NCBI GenBank assembly: GCA_964473525.1
Contig: CAYYPK010000012.1
Location: forward strand, 1 to 64,000
DNA from: GCA-2687025 sp964473525
GTDB taxonomy: Bacteria > Poribacteria > WGA-4E > GCA-2687025
Direction of reading: 5' to 3'
DNA length: 64,000 nt
A program made the translations under genes and the position numbers. Shown piece after piece: positions 18,476 to 26,261 of the stretch (the first letter of the stretch is position 1; every line of letters starts with the position of its first letter). The notes below the pieces were generated by a model that saw nothing but the letters and a program-made list of their open reading frames with translations, was not told the origin of the DNA and did not search any database.

Positions 18476-18802
18476 GGGAGGCGGCGAGTGGCCGGGCAAG
18501 CGATCCGCCGAGACAGACGTTCACTGGGAGGGCGTCCGTCCCGAACCACTACCCGCGTCGAGACGTCGGGGCGAAACTGAACGCCTACGACGTGTACATC
18601 GACCACCCTCTCGACATCAGAGGCGACAAGATCTACCTGTCAGACAGGCCCGGTCTTGGCATCGAGCTGGACAACGACTACATGCGCGGCCATGTCGTCG
18701 AAGGCTGGAGGGTAGTCGCTAGGTGGCGCGCGCGAACAGCGCACCCGCATTGCCGTGAACTCATGAACGAGAGCGCGCCATCGAACAGGGAGACACACGC
18801 AC
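18476..18802 (+). pseudogene. 3' remnant of an enolase/mandelate-racemase superfamily gene
   Basis: This short region has one readable stretch, about 18541-18717, encoding YPRRDVGAKLNAYD, then HPLDIRGDKIYLSDRPGLGI and ELDNDYMRGHVVEGW. That pattern (a strand, then PGLGIELD and a helix) is the usual C-terminal end of mandelate-racemase/muconate-lactonizing enzymes. The frame is open from the upstream stop, but the catalytic barrel is absent and there is no credible start. I read it as the leftover 3' end of a deleted gene. The intact enolase-superfamily gene at 57334 has a different C-terminus, so this is not a copy of it. Confidence 0.6.
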
Positions 18803-20578
18803 ATGGCCACGAGACGCCCGAACGTCATCATGATCATGACCGACGACCAGGGCTATGGCGACCTGGCCTGCCACGGCAATCCCGTCGCCCTGACGCCCCA
18901 CCTCGACCAGTTACACAGCGAGAGCGTGCGACTGACTGACTTCCACGCCGCGCCAATGTGCACACCGACAAGGGGACAGCTGCTGACCGGCCTGGACGCA
19001 GCGCGCAACGGCGCGCTGAATGTGAGCAGCGGGCGCACGCTGCTGCGCAGCAACCTGCGGACCATGGCCGACGCCTTCCGTGGCGCGGGGTACAGCACGG
19101 GGATGTTCGGGAAGTGGCATCTGGGGGACAACTACCCGTATCGGCCGCAGGACCGCGGCTTCGACGAGACTCTTTGGTTCCCCTCGTCCCACATCAGTTC
19201 GGCGCCCGACTACTGGGAGAACGACTACTTCGACGACGTCTACTCGCGCAACGGCGAGCGCGTGCGCCACACGGGTTACTGCACCGAGGTCTTCTTCGAC
19301 GAAGCCATCGAGTGGGTCGCCGACCGGAAAGAGAAAGACGAGCCCTTCTTCCTCTACCTGCCGACCAACGCGCCGCATTCGCCGCTGTGGGTTCCCACGG
19401 AAGACCTCCGCGCCGTCGAAGAGCGCTTCGCGCAGTACGAGCACTTGCTCCCAGAACTGAGGCCCCACCTTCGCGCGTGCATCGTGCGTTTCCTCGCCAT
19501 GATCCGTAATCTCGACACCCAAATCGGGCGACTGCGCGAGTTCCTGGTCGAGCAGGACTTGGCCGACGACACGCTGCTGATCTTCATGACCGACAACGGC
19601 AGCACGTTTGGATACCAGTACTTCAACGCGGGCATGCGCGGGAACAAGACCACGCTGTGGGAGGGCGGCCATCGGGTTCCTTGCTTCCTTCACTGGCCGA
19701 ACGGAGACCTGGGCGAGCCGCGTGACATGCCGCTACTCACCGAGGTCCAGGATCTGCTGCCGACTCTGGCCACGCTCTGTGGACTCGACACCGATCCGTG
19801 CGACGGGGTGGACCTGACGCCAGCGCTCCAGACGGAAGCCACGCCGCCGGACGACCGTATGCTGGTGGTCAACTACAGCCGCATGCCGGGGGCGCTCGAC
19901 TACCCGTCGCCCGACGCCGAGTCGGTTGTCGGGCGCGAGGGAGCCGCCGTGCTATGGAAGCGTTGGCGGCTGCTCGAGACCGACCAACTGTACGATCTCG
20001 ATTCCGACCCGGCGCAGGAACACAACGTCATCGACGACCATCCCGCCGTGGCCGAGGCAATGCTCGGCCACCTGAACGCATGGTGGGCGGACGTCGAGAC
20101 CGCAGCCAATGAACTCCAGCGCGTCACCATCGGTCACGACGCGGAGAATCCCTCCATGCTCTCCGCCTGTGAGTGGGCGGATGTCTTCGTCGACCAGCAA
20201 CAGCAGATCCGCGTCGGCGTGCAGAAGAACAGCTACTGGCACGTGCATGTGGCGCAGGACGGGGAGTACGCTTTCGAACTCCGCCGCTGGCCCGTCGAGA
20301 GCGGCCTAGGGCTGCTAGACGCCTGCCCCGAGGCCGCCGTGCCGGACGAGGGACTCATGCCTGACACCCTCATCGCGGGCACGGCCCTACCGATCGCCCG
20401 CGCTCGGGTGCTAATCGACGGCGCCACCCACGTCCAGGAGGTCGCCGCTGACGCGCAGTCGGCGCGGTTCACGCTGAACCTGAAGGAGGGCCCCGCGCTG
20501 CTCCACACCTGGTTTGATGACGCTCGGCGCCAGCCTATCTGCGGCGCGTATTACGTCTACGTCGAACGGACGGGATGA
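18803..20578 (+). CDS. Sulfatase (formylglycine type)
   Basis: A 591-residue arylsulfatase-like enzyme. The metal pair is in IMTDDQGYGDLACHGN (Asp14, Asp15) and the formylglycine site is MCTPTRGQLLTG with Cys53. FGKWHLGDNYPYRPQDRGFD and FMTDNGSTFGYQYFNAGMRG are further family motifs. The last 130 residues form a separate beta-rich tail (from about QQIRVGVQKNSYWHVHV) that is common in polysaccharide-active sulfatases. The start ATG follows AGGGAG at 18787-18792. There is no signal peptide, so unlike the Tat sulfatase it may act inside the cell. It probably removes sulfate from a sugar; specificity unknown. Confidence 0.92.
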   Translation: MATRRPNVIMIMTDDQGYGDLACHGNPVALTPHLDQLHSESVRLTDFHAAPMCTPTRGQLLTGLDAARNGALNVSSGRTLLRSNLRTMADAFRGAGYSTGMFGKWHLGDNYPYRPQDRGFDETLWFPSSHISSAPDYWENDYFDDVYSRNGERVRHTGYCTEVFFDEAIEWVADRKEKDEPFFLYLPTNAPHSPLWVPTEDLRAVEERFAQYEHLLPELRPHLRACIVRFLAMIRNLDTQIGRLREFLVEQDLADDTLLIFMTDNGSTFGYQYFNAGMRGNKTTLWEGGHRVPCFLHWPNGDLGEPRDMPLLTEVQDLLPTLATLCGLDTDPCDGVDLTPALQTEATPPDDRMLVVNYSRMPGALDYPSPDAESVVGREGAAVLWKRWRLLETDQLYDLDSDPAQEHNVIDDHPAVAEAMLGHLNAWWADVETAANELQRVTIGHDAENPSMLSACEWADVFVDQQQQIRVGVQKNSYWHVHVAQDGEYAFELRRWPVESGLGLLDACPEAAVPDEGLMPDTLIAGTALPIARARVLIDGATHVQEVAADAQSARFTLNLKEGPALLHTWFDDARRQPICGAYYVYVERTG

Positions 20579-20768
20579 TCGCGGCGCCGGCCGCGTGAGC
20601 CAAATGACTGGCCGAACCAGGGCTGGGCCACGCTGCGCGTGGACCCGCCCGGATCAGGGACGGCTCCGCTTGCAGCGCCGGGCGTATGTGGCGATAGTCG
20701 GGGCGTCCCTGTCGGGGATCTGCAACCCAACCAGATCCAACGTCGCCTGCCCTGTTGAGGACTGACGC

Positions 20769-22145
20769 GTGACTGATTCAGCACAGCCGATGAACGTCGT
20801 CGTGGTCGCAGCGGACACGCTCCGCACGGCGTACCTGGGCGCGTATGGCAATTCGTGGATTCGCACGCCAAACATCGACCGGTTCGCGTCCGAAGGCGTT
20901 CGCTTCTCGCGCGCTCATCCTGAGTGTCTGCCGACGATACCCACGCGCCGCACGCTGCACAGCGGTCGACGCGCGTTCCCATTCCTGGGATACGACCCGG
21001 TGCCGTGGGACAACGTGTACCTTCCAGGGTGGCAACCGATGTCACCAGACGAACCGACCGTCGCCGAACGGATGGTCGAAGTCGGCTACCACACTGGATT
21101 CGTCGCCGACGTGCCCCACTACTTCGTCCCCGGCATGAACTTCACGCGGGGTTTCCGGCAGTGGGAGTTCGTCCGCGGCCAGGCGGAGGACCGGTGGGGC
21201 GCTGTCGCCCACGCGGACGGCAAACTGCTGAGCAAGTACCGAGGAAACGAGAACCGGATCCGAGCGCACATCGTGAACGTGAAACCGGAGCAGCCCGAGG
21301 AGGAATGGCCGACGGCGCGCACGTTTCGATGGGCGATGCGCTTCGTCGAGCAGAACCGAGGGAACACACCGTTCTACCTGTACGTCGACAGTTTCACGCC
21401 GCACGAAACTTGGGAAGCGCCCCTGCACTACTACGAGCTGTACGGCGACGTGGACGCCCGCGAGCCTATGTGGCTCACGGTGCCGTACGCTTCGGCGAAC
21501 GACCATCCAGACATCGAACCACAGCTCCCGAGTATCCGCGCTAACTACTCCGGGCTCGTCACGATGGTGGACACGTGGTTTGGACGGTTGCTCGACACCA
21601 TCGATCGCGTCGGCCTCAGCGACAACACGCTCGTCGTGTTCCTGAGCGACCACGGAACGAACTTCGCGGATAACGCCGAACGCATTCTGGGTAAGCCGGC
21701 GAGCGCTCTTTATCCCGGGACGATGGACATCCCGCTGATAGTGCGGTCTCCCGGCGTAGGGCGCGGGCAGGTGGTCGACGACTTCGTCACGACGCTTGAT
21801 GTGCCGGTGACGGCGCTGACGGCGGCGGGGGTCGACGGCGCGGGAGATGGGCGGGATCTGCGGACGCCTCTGGACCGTCACGAATACGTGACGTGCCGGT
21901 ACGGCAACTTCGCCTGGTACCGCGATGCGGATACGTGGTTCTATAGCCGCGTCGACTTCGCGGATCCCAAGGTGTTCGACCTCGTTGACGATCCCACGTG
22001 CGCGATCAACATCGCGGATCGAGCGGCCGATCGGATTGAGCGAGCGCGTGAGCGGCTGCTAGCCGACGCCGGAGGCCCCATGCCGCTCTATCGGAGACGC
22101 AGCGCGACCGACGCGATCGGTCGACCTCAGTTCGACGCGGAATGA
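20769..22145 (+). CDS. Sulfatase-fold protein with Thr instead of formylglycine Cys (2)
   Basis: A 458-residue paralogue of the Thr-type protein at 15712: both share YGNSWI-TP-DRF near the N-terminus. The nucleophile region is CLPTIPTRRTLHSG with Thr56 at the Cys position, and the first metal pair is Asp16-Thr17 (VVAADTLRTAYLGAYG). The distal metal motif VVFLSDHGTNFAD is kept. Start GTG 20769 is supported by GAGGA at 20757-20761; ATG 20790 is an alternative. As with the other Thr form, it cannot be a formylglycine sulfatase, and phosphodiesterase-like chemistry is plausible. No signal peptide. Confidence 0.87.
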   Translation: MTDSAQPMNVVVVAADTLRTAYLGAYGNSWIRTPNIDRFASEGVRFSRAHPECLPTIPTRRTLHSGRRAFPFLGYDPVPWDNVYLPGWQPMSPDEPTVAERMVEVGYHTGFVADVPHYFVPGMNFTRGFRQWEFVRGQAEDRWGAVAHADGKLLSKYRGNENRIRAHIVNVKPEQPEEEWPTARTFRWAMRFVEQNRGNTPFYLYVDSFTPHETWEAPLHYYELYGDVDAREPMWLTVPYASANDHPDIEPQLPSIRANYSGLVTMVDTWFGRLLDTIDRVGLSDNTLVVFLSDHGTNFADNAERILGKPASALYPGTMDIPLIVRSPGVGRGQVVDDFVTTLDVPVTALTAAGVDGAGDGRDLRTPLDRHEYVTCRYGNFAWYRDADTWFYSRVDFADPKVFDLVDDPTCAINIADRAADRIERARERLLADAGGPMPLYRRRSATDAIGRPQFDAE

Positions 22146-22169
22146 AAGCTACGGGCTCTGCTCCGCCCG

Positions 22170-25103
22170 TCAATCGACGCGGTCGTCGAGCAGCTGCGCG
22201 ACATCGCGCAGAACGCTGGGAGCATGCCTCAGGCTCGCGGAGATCGACTTACCGGACGGACTCAAACGGTCGATTGCCATCTGCGTCGCCCTGGGTAGGA
22301 TCCTCGCGCACATCTCACTTCCACTGATGCGCCAGGCGTAACCGATCCCGTCTATTCCTCGATGGAAGTTGTCCGTGCACAGACTGGACTCAGGACACGA
22401 CGTGTACCGGAATCCATCGGAGTCATCGACCCACATGTCGTCGATGAGGAATTCCGCGCCCCGCACGATCGCGTCCGCCACGGCAGGATCACCGGTAGCC
22501 TGGTGATAGAGCTTCAGACCGGCCAGCAGAATGCCGACCATGAAACCGGCGTTCCCCGTATGGCGTGGCGGGTCGTGGTAGCAATGCCCTGGCACCATCA
22601 TGCGCCGCCATCCGCCGTCGTCGGTCTGGCGCTCGAGCGTGCGCTCGACGATCAGATGCCCGGCGTTAAGATAGAACCGGTCGCGCGTGGCGTGGTACAT
22701 CGCCATGGTGAGGATCAGGTGCCAACCGTTGCTGCGGCAGTTCGTGAAGTCGTAGTGCCGCATACCGTCGGCGTCGTAGCGATCGGCGATCCGGCGGGCC
22801 ACCGCCATGGAACGCCTGTCTCCCGTCAGGAAGTGATGCAGTAGGAACCCATCCACCCACGTGTGGCTGACGCTGAACGACGCGCGCGTGATCGCGCCTG
22901 GGCGATAGCCGTCGGGGTAGTAGCCACCGGTATGTCCGATGCAGTGCGTGTAGACGCCTCCTACGCGGCCGGCGTCGACGGAGGCGTGGCACACGTCCAC
23001 GTCGCGGTGGTGGAGCGCCGCCAGTGAAGCTTCGGCGAACCACCGAGGATCTCCCGACCGAGCTGCCTGTAGGTAGAAGCCGTAGGCGGTGTCGTATTCG
23101 CTGTTGCCCCAATTCCATCGGCGTTCGCCCCACCAATCCCCGTAGTTGAGCATCCCGTATTCGGAGCCTGCTTCCCGATTCGCCTGGTACCCGTCCAGCG
23201 CCTGAGTCACCTTCGCTTCATAGTCGACGAAGCGACCTGACCCGGTTGGCGCCATCTCTCCCAGCGCGCCGCTGTCGCAATACCACTCGGCAGGCGCTTG
23301 CACAGTCGGCAGCGGCAGAGACGGCACGTCCTCGCCGATGTACACGGTATGTGTCTTTGAGAGACCTTCGCGGAAGCGGTATCGACCCTCCTTGAGGTAG
23401 TAGTACAGCTTGTGCTCGTCCTCGCCCTCCTCGGAGTAATGCACATCTTTCAGCGACGGGCAGATCCCCAGCTCCACGCGCCCAGGCCGGGCCTGAATGC
23501 TCTTGGGATACGACTGCCAGAAGTCCTGTGCGACAACATCGAGATCGCCCACCCGGACCCGGCCATCGCATCGACCTGCGCGCGTCCTGCCGTCGACGAC
23601 ATGTTCGCTGTCGTGGGTCTGGAACACGTGCATACCCTCGGCGTTGGACTCCGCCGTGTCGATCTCCAGCGCCATGGACGCGATGTCGATGAACGTCTCC
23701 TCGGACGCATCGCAGACGAAGGTGTGGTCCAGGCGCACGTACGGTTGGCCGGCGTAGACGTGGAGCCGGAAGATCGACGTGAACAGCTCGACTCCCTGTT
23801 CGTTGGCGTGACGTCCCTTGATCCGCACGCAGCAGCGAACCGGCCCACTTTCCTCTATCTCGATCGCGGTGGCTGACACGTGAGTGCTGGTGTACCTGGC
23901 TCCATCGACGCCCGTGACGACAATCCGTGATCCGGTGACCAGCGCGCGTCCTGCCGTCCGAATCTCGGAAAACGGCGCGAAGCGCGACTTGTCGACGACG
24001 ACGGTAAGCGCGCCAGCCTCCACCGTCAGCGTGTCGCTACTCTCCTCCACCCTCAACGGCGAATCGTCGGCGTCTCGACGCACGTCGGCTCCATACTCCA
24101 GCGTGTAGCGGGTGGCATCGCCAACGGCGGCGTTCGCCTGGAAGTCCAGCAGAGCCCACTTGACACTACCGTCCAGCCATCTGCCCAACGTCGACACCTG
24201 GAGCGGCGCCTCGGCGCCCGAGGGATCGCGCAGTCGCAAATGGTCGGACGTGCCAAGGGCTCCCGCAGGAAACGGCACACCGTGTGTGACAGGCGCGACT
24301 GCCGCTCCCTCGCCTGTCACACGCAGTGGCACACGGCCCGAGCGCACGCTGCCCACAGGCGCGGCGCTAGGACGGGTCGAGAGCGTGCCGACATCGCTAT
24401 GCACGGTGGCCCCGTCGATGTCGGTCGCTGCGACGCGGTACCGGTAGGCCCCGTCCGTACCGAGCCCGCGTAGCACGACCCGGTGGTTCATGCCGAGCTC
24501 GTCCTCTACGACGGTTGCCCGACCGTTGGACCCATCGCGCCAGTACTCCACCAGACACCGCGCATCGCGGTTCGTCGTCCAGGTGACGCGACCGTCGACC
24601 GACGCTGTTGAGGTCGATTCCTCGACGACCCCCGCGTTCAGGTGACGGATCTCGAAGGGTCGCTCCGTCGCGTCGGGGAGTTCCACCAGGAACGCGACCC
24701 GCTCAATGCGGTACAGACCAGACGTGTCAGGCGCTACAAGGCGCACGCGCTCGCCACCATCGAATCGGCGCGGCTCAGACAGCGTGAGAAGGCGCTCGCG
24801 CCGGTTGTTCGCATCCGCGATCGCCGTTGCCACCAAGACGCCGTCGATCTCCACATCAACGCGCTCCGCGCCTCTCGATTCGTCGTAGATCACGAAGCCG
24901 AGGTACCGCTCGCCACAGGCAGGCGCGAGTAGAGAGATCGACCCACCGACGGCCGTTCGCGTGACAGATCGCTGCCGGTATTCGCTGCGCGTATCGTCGC
25001 CGAACCCGTCCAGATCCAGGTCGCTCGCGTCTAGCGTCACCGCATCCGGCCGACTGAGCGCCGCGTTGATCGCCCGCAACCCCCACGTTGTCTGCACGTC
25101 CAT
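22170..25103 (-). CDS. PcRGLX/PL26-like exo-rhamnogalacturonan lyase family protein
   Basis: A 977-residue protein. A beta-sandwich-like N-terminus (1-150) is followed by a fibronectin-III-like domain (about 155-245). Then comes the PcRGLX/YetA-type RIFT-barrel start (THGVPFPAGALGTSDHLRLR, APLQVSTLGRWLDGSVKWAL), a middle domain, and a helical alpha/alpha-barrel-like domain (NYGDWWGERRWNWGNSEYDT, HTGGYYPDG, HTWVDGFLLHHFLTGD). The family includes PL26 lyases that cleave rhamnogalacturonan I. ATG 25103 is chosen because AGGGAGGA lies just upstream; the frame extends 24 codons further. No signal peptide, suggesting intracellular action or a missed exporter. It is the last gene after the GRE and activase. 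Confidence 0.8.
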   Translation of the reverse strand: MDVQTTWGLRAINAALSRPDAVTLDASDLDLDGFGDDTRSEYRQRSVTRTAVGGSISLLAPACGERYLGFVIYDESRGAERVDVEIDGVLVATAIADANNRRERLLTLSEPRRFDGGERVRLVAPDTSGLYRIERVAFLVELPDATERPFEIRHLNAGVVEESTSTASVDGRVTWTTNRDARCLVEYWRDGSNGRATVVEDELGMNHRVVLRGLGTDGAYRYRVAATDIDGATVHSDVGTLSTRPSAAPVGSVRSGRVPLRVTGEGAAVAPVTHGVPFPAGALGTSDHLRLRDPSGAEAPLQVSTLGRWLDGSVKWALLDFQANAAVGDATRYTLEYGADVRRDADDSPLRVEESSDTLTVEAGALTVVVDKSRFAPFSEIRTAGRALVTGSRIVVTGVDGARYTSTHVSATAIEIEESGPVRCCVRIKGRHANEQGVELFTSIFRLHVYAGQPYVRLDHTFVCDASEETFIDIASMALEIDTAESNAEGMHVFQTHDSEHVVDGRTRAGRCDGRVRVGDLDVVAQDFWQSYPKSIQARPGRVELGICPSLKDVHYSEEGEDEHKLYYYLKEGRYRFREGLSKTHTVYIGEDVPSLPLPTVQAPAEWYCDSGALGEMAPTGSGRFVDYEAKVTQALDGYQANREAGSEYGMLNYGDWWGERRWNWGNSEYDTAYGFYLQAARSGDPRWFAEASLAALHHRDVDVCHASVDAGRVGGVYTHCIGHTGGYYPDGYRPGAITRASFSVSHTWVDGFLLHHFLTGDRRSMAVARRIADRYDADGMRHYDFTNCRSNGWHLILTMAMYHATRDRFYLNAGHLIVERTLERQTDDGGWRRMMVPGHCYHDPPRHTGNAGFMVGILLAGLKLYHQATGDPAVADAIVRGAEFLIDDMWVDDSDGFRYTSCPESSLCTDNFHRGIDGIGYAWRISGSEMCARILPRATQMAIDRLSPSGKSISASLRHAPSVLRDVAQLLDDRVD

Positions 25104-25319
25104 GCCGGTCCTCCCTCTTGTGGCGCCATCCGCTTGGCCGCGGCACGGAGCAGAATGACTCCCCCACCGCAGCATCCCGGGAGGGCTCCATCATGACCGA
25201 CCCGCGAGCGTTCAGCAAATCTCGGGAGGTACGAACCGCCACGCCCTGACCTCAGGCCGTCGAGCGGGAGTGCTGAGTCTGGTCCGTGAAGGACGGCGCC
25301 CCTGGTAGCACACGCTATG

Positions 25320-26261
25320 TCACACGGTCGGGGCGCGTGTGCTCTCCTCTGGAACGACCACGACCAAACCCCGCTGTCGCAGGCGGTCGGCGATGTCCCG
25401 CAACCGATCTGCGGTGGGCGCGGGCGAGTTGGGCATCGTGTTGGCGAGGCCGAGGCTAGCGTACTTCTCGCCGGCTAGCCGGTGGTAGGGCAGCAACCGT
25501 ACCGCAGCGATGTTCTCCGCCTCCGACAGCAGTCGCGCCGCGCCCTCAATCTCTTCGGCCCCGTCGTTGACGCCCGGAACTATCGGCATACGCACTTCGA
25601 TGGGAATCCCCAACTGACTGAGCTTCCACAGGTTCTCGAGGATGCGTTCATTGCCCACTCCGGTATATGCGCGATGCAGCTCTGAGTCGACGTGCTTCAA
25701 GTCGTAAAGCACCATGTCCACCCACGGAAGCACCCCCTCAAACGCGCCCCAGGCCACCTGTCCAGACGTATCCAGCGCCGTGTGTATCCCAGCCCGTTGG
25801 CACGCCTGGAACACCTCGCGGACGAACTCCGCTTGCGCGAGTGGTTCGCCGCCAGAGAGCGTGATGCCGCCACCAGACTCCTCGTAGAACGCGCGATCCA
25901 CGCACGCCTCCGCCAGCACGTCATCCACGGTCACATCGCGACCGTGCAGCACGAGCGCTTCGGCGTAGCACACGTCCAGACAGGCGCCCGTCAGGTCGCA
26001 ACGCTCGCGCAGGTAGCCGTTGCTCCGCGACTCTGATCGGTCTTGCGCGTCTTGGGGGCAAGCGTCCACGCACGCGCCGCACGCAATGCACTTCTCTGGA
26101 TAGAAGGCGAGTTCGACCTCGCGCGACATGGACTCCGGGTTGTGACACCACGCGCAACGCAGTGGGCAGCCTTTGAGGAAGAACGTCGTGCGCACGCCCG
26201 GGCCGTCGTGCACAGCGAAACGCTTGACGTCAAAGATGCGGCCGACGACTTGATCAGACAC
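25320..26261 (-). CDS. Glycyl radical enzyme activase (radical SAM, PflA-like)
   Basis: A 313-residue radical-SAM enzyme that makes the glycyl radical on its partner GRE. The SAM [4Fe-4S] motif is GCPLRCAWCHNP (C32, C36, C39). Extra ferredoxin-type clusters follow (CIACGACVDACP, then CDLTGACLDVC), typical of activases other than the basic PflA. GGGITLSGGEPL and DTSGQVAWG are family motifs. The GTG at 26261 is the start because it yields VSDQVVGRIFDVKRFAVHDG, a standard activase N-terminus, and overlaps the GRE stop by 8 bases, indicating translational coupling. Sequence upstream of it in this frame is only the GRE gene read out of frame. Confidence 0.95.
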   Translation of the reverse strand: MSDQVVGRIFDVKRFAVHDGPGVRTTFFLKGCPLRCAWCHNPESMSREVELAFYPEKCIACGACVDACPQDAQDRSESRSNGYLRERCDLTGACLDVCYAEALVLHGRDVTVDDVLAEACVDRAFYEESGGGITLSGGEPLAQAEFVREVFQACQRAGIHTALDTSGQVAWGAFEGVLPWVDMVLYDLKHVDSELHRAYTGVGNERILENLWKLSQLGIPIEVRMPIVPGVNDGAEEIEGAARLLSEAENIAAVRLLPYHRLAGEKYASLGLANTMPNSPAPTADRLRDIADRLRQRGLVVVVPEESTRAPTV

